Positions 51,532 to 60,508 of a stretch of 64,000 nt of DNA are shown here, in pieces. Origin of the DNA: an uncultured Mycoplasmatota bacterium (GTDB taxonomy: Bacteria > Bacillota_I > Bacilli_A > Izemoplasmatales > Izemoplasmataceae). The notes under the pieces were generated by a model. That model did not search any database, had not been told where the DNA came from, and was given only the letters and a program-made list of their open reading frames with translations. Position numbers and translations under genes: made by a program. Within the stretch, counting starts at the first letter, position 1; the number at the start of each line of letters is the position of its first letter. The stretch is from contig CAJXVW010000001.1 of NCBI GenBank assembly GCA_913062645.1, positions 1-64,000 of the forward strand. The letters run 5' to 3'.

Positions 51532-52259
51532 ACTTTTTCGCCTACGAGTACGATCCCGCCGTCAAGTTTGACATGTACACACCGATGCATCTTCTGATGC
51601 TGGGCATCACGTTGGTTGTGGTCGTGGTGTTCTTCCTGTTCAGCAAGCGCATTGCCAACTCACCGCACGAACAGACGATTCGCCGTTCGTTCGCCGGATT
51701 CTTCATCGTGTTGCTGATTGGGCTGATGATCGTGGATGGGTCAGGGGGCCACATCTGGTTGCCGCTTCATCTGTGTTCGATCAGTTATCTGCTGACGATC
51801 GCCTTGCTCATCACCGACAACAAACGGATCTTCAAATACGTGTTTTTCACCGGCATCATCGGTGGTCTTGTCACGTTCGCGATCCCTGATCTCGCTCATT
51901 CCGGCTACAATCGATTCCGCTTCTATGAGTTCATCATCGCCCATACGGCGCTGATCGTGTTTCCGATCTATTACCTCGTCCATCGCAAGTTCGAAATCAC
52001 CCGACGTGATGCGATCATGGCGATCGTCATCACCAACGTCATCGGGTTTGCGATGATCCCCGTCAACATCCTGCTCGACCGAACGGGCATCGTGCCCGAC
52101 GCCAACTACATGTTCGTGATGAATCCGCCGGAAGACGTGCAGGCGGTGTTCGGAACATTCCCGTGGCACATGCTTACGTTCGAACTGGTGCTCCTCGTGA
52201 CCTTTTTCGGACTCTACGCCATCGCGGCGTGGTATCAACGCAAACAAAAAGCGGCTTAG
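51528..52259 (+). CDS. YwaF/TIGR02206-type integral membrane protein (copy 3)
   Basis: A 243-residue seven-helix protein with the clearest family match: HIWLPLHLCSISYLLTIALL, FRFYEFIIAHTALIV, NYMFVMNPP and a GTFPWHMLTFELVLL end. It starts in the ATGA overlap with the glucosyltransferase gene (51528-51531), with GGAGAGGTCC upstream. The third gene of the operon; a partner in glycolipid handling, for example flipping, is plausible but unproven. Confidence 0.88.
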   Translation: MNFFAYEYDPAVKFDMYTPMHLLMLGITLVVVVVFFLFSKRIANSPHEQTIRRSFAGFFIVLLIGLMIVDGSGGHIWLPLHLCSISYLLTIALLITDNKRIFKYVFFTGIIGGLVTFAIPDLAHSGYNRFRFYEFIIAHTALIVFPIYYLVHRKFEITRRDAIMAIVITNVIGFAMIPVNILLDRTGIVPDANYMFVMNPPEDVQAVFGTFPWHMLTFELVLLVTFFGLYAIAAWYQRKQKAA

Positions 52260-52270
52260 CCGCTTTTTTT
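52246..52270. terminator. Bidirectional terminator containing a stop codon
   Basis: AAAAGCGGC/GCCGCTTTT with the plus-strand stop TAG at 52257-52259 in the loop; it also serves the convergent LTA-synthase-like gene. Confidence 0.83.
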
Positions 52271-54218
52271 AATCGTCTTCGTCGAAATAGTCGTACTCGA
52301 GAATGAGCAGGTTGTACATGTAGTTGTTCATGAACGTTCGATTCATCGTGAACAGATAGAGTTCGGTCACGCTGTTGTCGTAGATCGTGACGTTTTCACT
52401 GAGCGAGTCGTAACGGAAATGCTCGGATACGAAACTACCGTCGGCGAAGCGAACGATGTTGTCGCGATTGGCGAGCGCGTCGTTGCCGAAGACGGTGCGA
52501 TAGTTGAGACGAAGACCGAACAGATTGGCGATCGTCGGCATGACGTCGATCGTCGACATGTACTCGGTTTTGACGCCCCGCATGAACCCGGAACTGCTGA
52601 TGATCATCATTGGTACGTTGTGGATGTCGAGTTCATCGCCGTCGATCTTGTACTCGTTCTCGTAATCCCAGATGTCGTCGTTGTCAATGCCATATGCGTA
52701 GTGGTCGCCGAAGATCATGATCACGGTGTCGTCCATCTTGCCGGCCTCTTCGAGTTGGTCGATGAGGTAGGCGATGGCGCGATCGACTTCCATGTGAATG
52801 GCAAGATAGTACAGGATGTCGTCGGTGTACTCGACGGGCTCGGCGAGCGAGTCGAAATAATCCTGGACGGCTTGGACGTATTCGGGCCGGGCCATCTCAT
52901 GGTTCTCATTGTAGTTGAAATGGCCACTGACGGTGAGCATGTTGACGAAGAACTTGTCGTCGTTGATGAACTTGGGTATGGCTTTTTGCATCATTTCGTA
53001 GTCGCTTTCCCAGACGTGGTTGATGATTACTCGATCGGGATCGAAACCAGCGGTGATGCCGAGTTCTTCGCTGCCCCAGAACTGATCGTATCCAAGCGCG
53101 TTGCGATGGAACTCGCCACGGGGGTAGAAGTAATCGAAGTAGTTGTGGAACGAATAGGTCGAATACCCTTCGGCCTCGAACAACTTCGGCAAGGTGTTGG
53201 GGTAGGTGTTGTCCATGTAGGCTTCCATTGTTAATGTGACGTTCTTGTCGGGATACAGGGACGTCTGGACGAGAAATTCGCTGTCGGCGGTCGAGCGGTA
53301 ATACAGTGGCGAGTAGAAGTTCTCGAAATAGGCGTAGTCCTGTTTCAACTGCCACAAGGTCGGAGTAAGTTCTTCGTGGATGGCGAAGGTGTCCAGGCTT
53401 TCGGCCATGATCAGAATGAAGTTCTTGTCGCGAAAGATGCTGGTGTAGGTGTTGACGGGGTGGGTGTCGCGGTTCTCCAGGAAATCATCAATGAGGACTT
53501 CATACGCTTCCTGGCTGAGCGGATTGCTTCGAAATAGCCGGAAGAAATCGCGTTGCGTGTAGGTCAAGAGCCCGAATTTTTTGAGCGCATCCTGGCTGTT
53601 GTACATGTACGTGTAGAGGTCCATGTCACTGTACGAGATGAGCGTACCGAGATTGTCCAGTGTCACCGGGGTTTCCTCGGCTGTTTCACTACGGATTTCC
53701 GTTGTCTCATCGATGGTTTGAACCGCCAGGAAGAAGATCAACACGGAGCTGATCATGAAATACAGCGGCTGTCGCAGTCCGCAGTACTCAACATCGAACT
53801 TGAGGATTTTGTAATACGCCATTGCGGCCATTGCCGCAATGGGCAGGGCATACGAAATGTGTCCGAAACGGAAGGCCGTGAAGTAGTCGCTGAAGAACGA
53901 CAATCCTGCGGTGAAATCACCGATGACCGTCAGCGAATAGAACCCTTCGACAAAACTGCTGTAGATCTCCTGGTTGAGGTAGAGGAAGGTGATGACGGGA
54001 ATCAAGACATAAGTTGTGATGCGGACGGCCTTTTCACCAAAGAACTTCAGCAGGAACAGAATCATCAATGCATAGGCCATGCTGAATAGGACGATGCGCA
54101 TCAGATCGTCATCAAATGCAAACGAAAGAACCCGGATCTTGAACAGAATTTCCAGGTAGAGGATGGTGAACAGATAGAACAAATACAGATACAATGTGTT
54201 GAGCAGTTTCTGTTTCAT
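52269..54218 (-). CDS. LTA synthase-family sulfatase membrane protein
   Basis: A 649-residue protein with five N-terminal helices (about 8-190) and an external alkaline-phosphatase-like domain. ILIMAESLD holds a metal glutamate, RSTADSEFLVQTSLYP the catalytic threonine region of LtaS, and IFGDHYAYG the late metal site. It probably transfers glycerol-phosphate from phosphatidylglycerol to a glycolipid or polymer, using the glucolipid made by the neighbouring GT. ATG 54218 follows GGGAGTGCC; the ATG at 54236 does not have a site. Confidence 0.9.
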   Translation of the reverse strand: MKQKLLNTLYLYLFYLFTILYLEILFKIRVLSFAFDDDLMRIVLFSMAYALMILFLLKFFGEKAVRITTYVLIPVITFLYLNQEIYSSFVEGFYSLTVIGDFTAGLSFFSDYFTAFRFGHISYALPIAAMAAMAYYKILKFDVEYCGLRQPLYFMISSVLIFFLAVQTIDETTEIRSETAEETPVTLDNLGTLISYSDMDLYTYMYNSQDALKKFGLLTYTQRDFFRLFRSNPLSQEAYEVLIDDFLENRDTHPVNTYTSIFRDKNFILIMAESLDTFAIHEELTPTLWQLKQDYAYFENFYSPLYYRSTADSEFLVQTSLYPDKNVTLTMEAYMDNTYPNTLPKLFEAEGYSTYSFHNYFDYFYPRGEFHRNALGYDQFWGSEELGITAGFDPDRVIINHVWESDYEMMQKAIPKFINDDKFFVNMLTVSGHFNYNENHEMARPEYVQAVQDYFDSLAEPVEYTDDILYYLAIHMEVDRAIAYLIDQLEEAGKMDDTVIMIFGDHYAYGIDNDDIWDYENEYKIDGDELDIHNVPMMIISSSGFMRGVKTEYMSTIDVMPTIANLFGLRLNYRTVFGNDALANRDNIVRFADGSFVSEHFRYDSLSENVTIYDNSVTELYLFTMNRTFMNNYMYNLLILEYDYFDEDD

Positions 54219-54325
54219 GGCACTCCCTACTTTCACAACATAACATTATACCCTAAAACATTTCAAAAACCAACTTTTAACATCAAAATCACAGTTTCAC
54301 CGGTACAAGAAAGAATTGAAATGAC

Positions 54326-54354
54326 TTGACAATTGACACCCTATTGCATACAAT
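54326..54354 (+). promoter_or_regulatory. Promoter of the tRNA-His/Gln/Leu unit
   Basis: A perfect TTGACA (54326-54331), 17 bases, TACAAT (54349-54354): the strongest consensus promoter seen in the window. Confidence 0.88.
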
Positions 54355-54383
54355 GTATATAGTCTCTGAAACGAGATGTTCAT

Positions 54384-54460
54384 GGCGATCGTGGCGAAGT
54401 GGTTAACGCACCGGATTGTGGCTCCGGCATTCGTGGGTTCGATTCCCATCGGTCGCCCCA
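54384..54460 (+). tRNA. tRNA-His (anticodon GTG)
   Basis: A tRNA with the extra G-1 at 54384 opposite discriminator C73 (54457), the tRNA-His hallmark; acceptor stem GCGATCG/CGGTCGC, anticodon GTG at 54418-54420 and an encoded CCA. Confidence 0.95.
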
Positions 54461-54463
54461 TAT

Positions 54464-54538
54464 TGGGCTATGGCCAAGCGGTTAAGGCACCGGACTTTGA
54501 CTCCGGGATCGATGGTTCGAATCCATCTAGCCCAGCCA
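54464..54538 (+). tRNA. tRNA-Gln (anticodon TTG)
   Basis: A 75-nt tRNA with acceptor stem TGGGCTA/TAGCCCA, discriminator G, encoded CCA, anticodon TTG at 54497-54499. Three bases after tRNA-His. Confidence 0.95.
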
Positions 54539-54541
54539 TGT

Positions 54542-54625
54542 GCGGGTGTGGCGGAATTGGCAGACGCGCTAGATTTAGGATCTAGTTCCTACGGAGTGCA
54601 GGTTCAAGTCCTGTCACCCGCACCA
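54542..54625 (+). tRNA. tRNA-Leu (anticodon TAG)
   Basis: An 84-nt tRNA with acceptor stem GCGGGTG/CACCCGC, anticodon stem CTAGA/TCTAG, anticodon TAG at 54576-54578, a long class II variable arm and encoded CCA. Confidence 0.95.
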
Positions 54626-54631
54626 ATTTTC

Positions 54632-54661
54632 ACAAAGACGTGCTAGGATGTCTTTTTTTTT
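54632..54661 (+). terminator. Terminator of the tRNA unit
   Basis: AAAGAC/GTCTTT (54634-54639, 54650-54655) followed by T9. Confidence 0.75.
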
Positions 54662-54724
54662 GAGTAAATTTGACGATATTCGCAACCGCGAAGTTGTGGT
54701 ATACTATATAGTGAGGTGAGCAAC

Positions 54725-56029
54725 ATGGTATTTGAGATGGATTATAGTTACAGCATGTACATCGATGACCTGACGGGACTTCCTAATCTGAAGGGTCTGT
54801 ATCGTGATTTCTACGAGGAGCCGCTTGACGGGTTCCATTTCATCTATGTCGACATTGACGACTTCAACAAAATGAACATCATCTTCGGCGTGGACACCGT
54901 CGATGACATGCTGATTGGATTGGCGGCGACTTTGCAGGACTACTGCGGGCGCTCGAGTGTGTACCGCGTCGGCAACGACCAGTTCATGTTGGTGACGCAG
55001 AGTCAGATCATATGCGAACCGACTGAGCTTCAACGCATTCTGAAAACCCCGTTTCAACACCATCACATCCAATACGTCATCAACGCCAGTGTGTGCGTCA
55101 TCGATTATGATGATTTCAAGGGCGATACGCTTGATGACATCATCAAACTCGCCCACATCACCGTCGACAAATCCAAGGATGACGGCCGCAACACGCTGAT
55201 TTACGCCACCCAGAAACACAAACAGGACTATCTTGACATCATTGAGATGGAAACCAACATCTACCGCGCCATGGAAGATGGACAGTTCTTTCCGAAATAC
55301 CGGCCGTTCGTCGATACGTTCACGCTCGAAGTCATCGGTTTTGAATCCGTCAGTCGCTGGGAACTCAACGGGCGTGTCCTCAAACCTCATGATTACCTTG
55401 AGATCGCGGAATGGACCGGCATCATCTACGAACTCGACATGTACATTTTCGAAGAAGCGATGAAGTTCTATCACGAACTGCGTACCAATAAGCAGATCAA
55501 GTTGTCGTCCCGGTTCAAGGCGGGCGTCAACTTCTCGCACTACACGTTGATCCGCATCGAGATTCAGGAAATCATCGACATGCTTACCAAATACGATGTG
55601 TTCGCCAAGGACGTCATCATTGAAATCCAGGAATCCAACATCACCGACAAAGCGGTTTATCAAAAGGTTCAGAACCTCTATGAACTCGGCTTTGTCGTGG
55701 TTCTCGACAATTATTCCAACACCACCTCGTCGCTCAGTTATCTCGCCGACCTCAAGGTCGACGTGCTGAAATTGTCCGAATCGCTGCTGGAAGAAGTCAA
55801 CCAGTCGCAGGAATACAAGCACATGATGAGCGTGTACAAGTTCTTCGTCGACATCAGCAAGAGATTCGATTTGTCAGTCGTATCGTCGGGCATCGAAGAC
55901 AAACGGGATCTCGATCTCGTCAAGGATCTCGGTGTCAACATCGGTACCGGCAACTATTTCTCACGGGCCGTCGTGAAAGACGAATTCGTCACCTATCTCG
56001 TTGAGTCGAAGAAACGGAAGAAACGCTAG
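54725..56029 (+). CDS. Degenerate GGDEF-EAL protein
   Basis: A 434-residue protein with a GGDEF domain (DLTGLPN at 15-21) and an EAL domain (about 185-425). Both active sites are altered: GGDEF reads GNDQF (near 82-86), EAL reads ESV (207-209), the DDFGTGYSSL loop reads DNYSNTTSSL, and the late QGY reads TGN. It is therefore probably not a working cyclase or phosphodiesterase, but a binding or regulatory protein. No membrane helix or sensor domain. ATG 54725 follows GTGAGGTGA. The antiporter gene begins 3 bases after its stop. Confidence 0.87.
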   Translation: MVFEMDYSYSMYIDDLTGLPNLKGLYRDFYEEPLDGFHFIYVDIDDFNKMNIIFGVDTVDDMLIGLAATLQDYCGRSSVYRVGNDQFMLVTQSQIICEPTELQRILKTPFQHHHIQYVINASVCVIDYDDFKGDTLDDIIKLAHITVDKSKDDGRNTLIYATQKHKQDYLDIIEMETNIYRAMEDGQFFPKYRPFVDTFTLEVIGFESVSRWELNGRVLKPHDYLEIAEWTGIIYELDMYIFEEAMKFYHELRTNKQIKLSSRFKAGVNFSHYTLIRIEIQEIIDMLTKYDVFAKDVIIEIQESNITDKAVYQKVQNLYELGFVVVLDNYSNTTSSLSYLADLKVDVLKLSESLLEEVNQSQEYKHMMSVYKFFVDISKRFDLSVVSSGIEDKRDLDLVKDLGVNIGTGNYFSRAVVKDEFVTYLVESKKRKKR

Positions 56030-56032
56030 ATC

Positions 56033-57349
56033 ATGTTTCTCCTTTCATCCGGAACCGAAGAAGCTGGAGGACTTTGGCATTGGTTCGCCACGGTCGGCGA
56101 ACACCTGTACGAAAACCCCATCTTCGGCGTATCGATTCTCATCATTTTCGGGTTGCTCGGCGGCAAGCTGATCAGCCTCATCAAGTTTCCTCGGGTCACC
56201 GGCTACATCCTGATCGGGATTCTGATCGGACCGTCGGTATTGAAACTGTTGTCGCACGAAATGGTTGAGGCGTTCACCGTCATCCGCCAAGTCGCCATCG
56301 GTTTCATCGGCTACACGATCGGTCTTGAACTGCGCTTCAGCAAGCTCAAGAAGACCGGGAAACAAGTTACCATCATCACCTTTGCGCAGGCGTTGACGAC
56401 AGCGATTCTCGTTTGCCTCGCAACGGTGGCGTATCTGACCCTGACGGGTCGTGATCACGTATGGACCTATGCGCTCATTCTCGGGGCGATCGCCACGGCG
56501 ACCGCACCCGGACCCATTGTTGCGGTTGTCAAGAGCTACCGCACCAAGGGGCCTGTCACCGACGTATTGTTGCCGCTTGTGGCATTGGATGACGCGATCG
56601 GCATCATGTTGTTCGCAGTCATGCTGTCGCTTGGAACGTCGCTTTTGAGCGGCCCCATCAGCATCGGCCACATGCTTCTCGACCCGGCTTTGGAAATCTT
56701 CTTGTCGATCGGTATCGGTGCCGCCATCGGCGCCGTCGTGACGTTGATTGCCAAGCGGTTCAATCGCGAAAGTGACAACTTCCTGATGATGGTCATCATC
56801 GGCTTCGTGTTTTTCGGGATCGGCATCGGCCAAGCGGTTCACGCCTCGGCGATTCTGTTGCCGATGACGATCGGCATCTTTCTGACCAACTCCATCGATG
56901 AGAAGTACGAACATCGGCTGACGCAGACCACCGATCTGTTCAGCGCGCCCATCCTGTTGGCATTCTTCACCATCGCCGGAGCGGAGTTGCAACTGTCTCT
57001 GCTCGCTCAGATCGGTGTGCTTGGTGTCATTTATCTACTGGTTCGGGTCATCGGGAAAGTCAGTGGCGCATTCGTCAGCGCCCACGCCGTACGCGCCCCC
57101 AAGACCGTTGTCAAATACCTGGGATTCACCTTGATCCCGCAAGCCGGCGTCGCCATCGACATGGCACTCACAACCCAACTCCGGTTTGAAACCACTGCGG
57201 CGCTGGAACCGTTCATCGAAATCGGCGCGGTGATCATGACGATTGTGCTCGCAGCAACCGTCATCTACGAGGTGTTCGGCTTGATCGTCGTCAAAACAGC
57301 CCTCAGCAAAGCCGGCGAAATCGACGCCGCAGTCGGGGACTGGGATTGA
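56033..57349 (+). CDS. CPA2-family cation:proton antiporter (copy 1)
   Basis: A 438-residue protein with about twelve helices: FPRVTGYILIGILIGPSVL, the ion-binding aspartate pair in LVALDDAIGIML, and ATATAPGPIVAV. It exchanges Na+ or K+ for H+. It has no C-terminal TrkA domain. The start ATG is 3 bases after the GGDEF-EAL stop and has only a weak site (GGAAG), suggesting translational coupling. A strong hairpin follows. Confidence 0.92.
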   Translation: MFLLSSGTEEAGGLWHWFATVGEHLYENPIFGVSILIIFGLLGGKLISLIKFPRVTGYILIGILIGPSVLKLLSHEMVEAFTVIRQVAIGFIGYTIGLELRFSKLKKTGKQVTIITFAQALTTAILVCLATVAYLTLTGRDHVWTYALILGAIATATAPGPIVAVVKSYRTKGPVTDVLLPLVALDDAIGIMLFAVMLSLGTSLLSGPISIGHMLLDPALEIFLSIGIGAAIGAVVTLIAKRFNRESDNFLMMVIIGFVFFGIGIGQAVHASAILLPMTIGIFLTNSIDEKYEHRLTQTTDLFSAPILLAFFTIAGAELQLSLLAQIGVLGVIYLLVRVIGKVSGAFVSAHAVRAPKTVVKYLGFTLIPQAGVAIDMALTTQLRFETTAALEPFIEIGAVIMTIVLAATVIYEVFGLIVVKTALSKAGEIDAAVGDWD

Positions 57350-57363
57350 TTCAACTACAAATG

Positions 57364-57394
57364 AAAAAGGGTTTCATCCGGAAACCCTTTTTTT
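57364..57394 (+). terminator. Terminator after antiporter copy 1
   Basis: AAAGGGTTTC/GAAACCCTTT (about 57366-57375, 57381-57390) followed by T7. Confidence 0.85.
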
Positions 57395-57474
57395 CTATTT
57401 CCCCTTGAAAAAAGCGATGTCGAGGAGTACAATATGTCTTGCGTGCATTACTAATATGAAAGAAGTGACCTGCA

Positions 57475-58755
57475 ATGCTTTATCATCTGTTGAGTACGGA
57501 TGTATCATTCACCTATGAATCACTCCTCGTCCTGGCCCTGGTGCTCCTGTTTGGGCTCTATGCCGGACGATGGTTCGAAAAGATCAAACTGCCTCACATC
57601 ACGGGCTATATCATCATGGGCATCATCGTCGGCTTGACGCTGGTGATGCTCAATCTCACTGAAACCGTGGAACATCTGACCATCGTCTCGAGTGTCGCAC
57701 TGGGCTTCATCGCCTTTGGCATCGGGACGGAACTCGAGTTTGGAAAACTGAAGAAAAGCGGCAAGGAAGTGGTCGTCATCACGATCATCCAAGCCGTTGC
57801 GGCATCGGTTGTGACGATGCTCGGACTACTGGTAATCGGTACCTCGCTGCCGGTTGCGTTGGTACTCGGAGCGATTGCCACCGCCACCGCACCCGCGCCG
57901 ATCATGTTGCTGACGCGAAAATACAAGGCCAAGGGACCGCTCACGGAAACCCTGTTGCCGCTCGTTGGCATGGACGACGCCGTCGGCATCGTACTGTTTG
58001 GCGTGTTGCTTGCCATCGCGGATGCGATGCGTACGGGAGCCGGGTTGTCGGTTGCTGAAATGATCGAAGAACCCGCCTTGGAACTGTTGTTTTCAGCCAT
58101 CACCGGGGTGTTGATCGGTTTGCTTGCAGCCTTTTTGATCCGTGGTATCAATAGCAAAGATTCGCAGAAAGAGGAAGTGTTTCTCGCGGTTGCCGTGTTT
58201 GCGGTGTTCACGACGGTGGCACTGGCGAACATCCATTTCCACATCGGCCATCTGCCCATTCATCTGTCGCCGATTCTGACCCCGATGATCATGGGTGTCA
58301 TCCTTACCAATACACTTACACGTGTCCGTGCGCATGACGTGAACCACAGCGTCGAGTCGTTCAGCGCCCCCATTCTGGTTGCGTTCTTCACACTTGCGGG
58401 CGCGGAACTCGTCGTCGCGTTCGCCGACAACACCGATGTTGCTTACGGTAGCATCATCGGCATCACCGCCATCTACATCCTGTTCCGCATCGTCGGTAAG
58501 ATGGGTGGCGCGGCACTTGGCGGCAAGCTCATGAACTCGCACCGCAACGTCAAGAAGTTCCTGGGACTCTGTCTGTTGCCGCAGGCCGGAGTTGCGCTTG
58601 GTATGGCCTACCAGGCGAAAACCGACTTTGGTGAAGAAGGCATCACGATTCTCATCGTCGTCTTGATTGCGACGCTAATTTATGAATTGTTCGGTCCGAT
58701 TGGAGTCAAGATCGCACTCGAACAGTCCAATGAGATTCATCACGAACTGCTCTAA
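57475..58755 (+). CDS. CPA2-family cation:proton antiporter (copy 2)
   Basis: A 426-residue paralogue of the preceding gene with the same blocks: LPHITGYIIMGIIVG, ATATAPAPIMLL and LVGMDDAVGIVLFG (aspartate pair retained). It is transcribed separately, since a terminator and about 80 bases lie between. Gene duplication followed by divergence is likely; copy 2 lacks the GGDEF-EAL partner. AAAGAAGTGACC precedes the ATG. Confidence 0.92.
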   Translation: MLYHLLSTDVSFTYESLLVLALVLLFGLYAGRWFEKIKLPHITGYIIMGIIVGLTLVMLNLTETVEHLTIVSSVALGFIAFGIGTELEFGKLKKSGKEVVVITIIQAVAASVVTMLGLLVIGTSLPVALVLGAIATATAPAPIMLLTRKYKAKGPLTETLLPLVGMDDAVGIVLFGVLLAIADAMRTGAGLSVAEMIEEPALELLFSAITGVLIGLLAAFLIRGINSKDSQKEEVFLAVAVFAVFTTVALANIHFHIGHLPIHLSPILTPMIMGVILTNTLTRVRAHDVNHSVESFSAPILVAFFTLAGAELVVAFADNTDVAYGSIIGITAIYILFRIVGKMGGAALGGKLMNSHRNVKKFLGLCLLPQAGVALGMAYQAKTDFGEEGITILIVVLIATLIYELFGPIGVKIALEQSNEIHHELL

Positions 58756-58759
58756 CGCA

Positions 58760-58790
58760 TAAAAAAAATCAGTGCAAACTGATTTTTTTA
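58760..58790. terminator. Bidirectional terminator
   Basis: AAATCAGT/ACTGATTT (58766-58773, 58778-58785), A8 left and T7 right, overlapping the bcp stop region. Confidence 0.85.
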
Positions 58791-59225
58791 TAGGTCATTG
58801 AGAACGGTCTCGGCGTGACCTTTGGCTTTGACTTTACGGTATTCTTTGACGGTATTGCCGTCTTCATCGAGAATGAAGGTGCTGCGTTCGATGCCCATGT
58901 AGGTCTTGCCGTACATCGATTTTTCCTTGAGCACATCGAAGGCCTTGACAAGCAGTTCGTCTTCGTCGGACAGCAACAATAGGTTGAGATCCTGTTTGTC
59001 GATGAACTTTTTGTGCGATTTGATGCTGTCGCGGGACACACCGATGATGCGATATCCCTTGTCGAGAAACTCGCGCTGAAGGCTGGTGAAGTCCTTGGCC
59101 TCGAGGGTGCAGCCCGAGGTGTTGTCTTTGGGATAGAAGTACAGAACGATGCGTTCACCGGCGAAATCGCGAAGCGCGTAACTGTTGTCGTCGCTGGCGG
59201 GGAGTTTGATGTCAAGATAGGTCAT
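58788..59225 (-). CDS. bcp: Thiol peroxidase of the Bcp/PrxQ type
   Basis: A 145-residue peroxiredoxin that reduces hydrogen peroxide and lipid peroxides in the cytosol. [17 protein letters not shown] carries the peroxidatic cysteine; the usual resolving cysteine five residues later is a lysine (AKDF), so this is the 1-Cys variant. AAGGAAG precedes ATG 59225, and the stop of yidD overlaps it (ATGA). Confidence 0.93.
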   Translation of the reverse strand: MTYLDIKLPASDDNSYALRDFAGERIVLYFYPKDNTSGCTLEAKDFTSLQREFLDKGYRIIGVSRDSIKSHKKFIDKQDLNLLLLSDEDELLVKAFDVLKEKSMYGKTYMGIERSTFILDEDGNTVKEYRKVKAKGHAETVLNDL

Positions 59226-59458
59226 GGTTGATTCTTCCTTTCTTTGCGTGGTCTGGGGACGGGATCGTATCCGCCTTTGGAGAGTGGATTGCAGCGCAGG
59301 ATCCGCCATACCGAAAGCAATGTCGCATACAAAATGTTGTGTGTTTGATACGCTTCCTTGGCATAATTGCTGCACGATGGGTGATATCGACAGGTTGGAT
59401 TGGAGTTTCTGGTCTGATGCTGGTACCATTCGATCAGTTTCACCATCAACTTGCGCAT
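59222..59458 (-). CDS. yidD: Membrane protein insertion efficiency factor YidD
   Basis: A 78-residue protein with an N-terminal amphipathic part and the family block [14 protein letters not shown]; then GGYDPVP near the end. YidD helps insertion of membrane proteins. ATG 59458 follows GGGAGGTGAT; ATG 59467 is upstream of it. Overlaps bcp. Confidence 0.94.
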   Translation of the reverse strand: MRKLMVKLIEWYQHQTRNSNPTCRYHPSCSNYAKEAYQTHNILYATLLSVWRILRCNPLSKGGYDPVPRPRKERKNQP

Positions 59459-59572
59459 GCGGATCACCTCCCATTAAAAATTGTAGCACTCTTGCGGCCT
59501 TCCGACAAGAAAAGTGATTATCAATAGACAAAGAAATGACCTTGGATTATAATGAAGTTTGTGGTGGTAATG

Positions 59573-60508
59573 ATGAGCAAATCCAACATCGAACGGTTGT
59601 ACGACTATTATGACGCGGTTGCCGACCGTTTGTATCACAAGTATCAGAAGAGCTATCTGGAAGGCATGAATGAAGCGTTCAATTTGTTGCTGGACGATGC
59701 CTTTGAAGGAACTTACGAGGAAACCGACATACAAGAGTTGCGGGCTCTTCGCGATGCGATTGCGAATGTCTCATTCGAACGCGAAGACATTCGCAAGGGG
59801 ATTCAGCTCGGGATGCTGAAAGGCTACAAGCACGCCTACCGCTCCAATGCGGAGATCACGCCCGACACGATCGGCATCTTCATCGCCTACTTGATTCGCA
59901 AACTATGCGATGAAACAAGCCTTGAAACAATCATTGATCCGTTGGTCGGGTCCGGGAATCTGGTTTTCACGGTTGCCAATCATCTGACATTCAACGGGCG
60001 CATCCACGGTGTGGACAACGATCTTGTGAAATGTCATCTGGCCCGCAATCTCGGTGATTTGATGGAATACGACAACGAGATGTTCTATCAGGACAGTCTG
60101 ACCTTCATGCAAAGTGGATACGATCTGATGGTCTGCGACCTGCCGATTACCGATCAAGACCCGTATCCACCCTATCAACTGCTCAATCATCATCTGCCGT
60201 CGCTGAAGCCGGGCGCATTCGCGTTCGCCGTCATCGAAAACGACTTCTTTGCTCGCGATGGCAACGACATCTTCAAACAGGAAATTGAAAAACACAGTCA
60301 TGTATTCGGATTGGTGAAACTGAGTGACAGCTTGTTTCAAACCCATCCCAAAAGCATATTGATCTTCCGTCGCAAGGGACCGGATGTGACACCACTCAAG
60401 GAATTCATGCTGGTGGATCTGCCCAGTTTCAACGACCACGACGGAATGGAACAAACAATCGCACAGATTGATCGGTGGATTGCCGAAAGAAAGGATGATC
60501 TGACATGA
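59573..60508 (+). CDS. YtxK-like class I SAM-dependent methyltransferase
   Basis: A 311-residue N6-adenine-methylase-like protein: IDPLVGSGNLVFTVANHL is the SAM-binding motif I; the catalytic (N/D)PP(Y/F) tetrad is DLPI (CDLPITD), so activity is uncertain. A YtxK-type gene immediately before ackA is the Bacillus arrangement. First ATG 59552 lies in the -10 box (TATAAT 59548-59553); I chose ATG 59573 after GTGGTGG, with 59570 the alternative. It overlaps ackA by 4 bases. Confidence 0.88.
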   Translation: MSKSNIERLYDYYDAVADRLYHKYQKSYLEGMNEAFNLLLDDAFEGTYEETDIQELRALRDAIANVSFEREDIRKGIQLGMLKGYKHAYRSNAEITPDTIGIFIAYLIRKLCDETSLETIIDPLVGSGNLVFTVANHLTFNGRIHGVDNDLVKCHLARNLGDLMEYDNEMFYQDSLTFMQSGYDLMVCDLPITDQDPYPPYQLLNHHLPSLKPGAFAFAVIENDFFARDGNDIFKQEIEKHSHVFGLVKLSDSLFQTHPKSILIFRRKGPDVTPLKEFMLVDLPSFNDHDGMEQTIAQIDRWIAERKDDLT

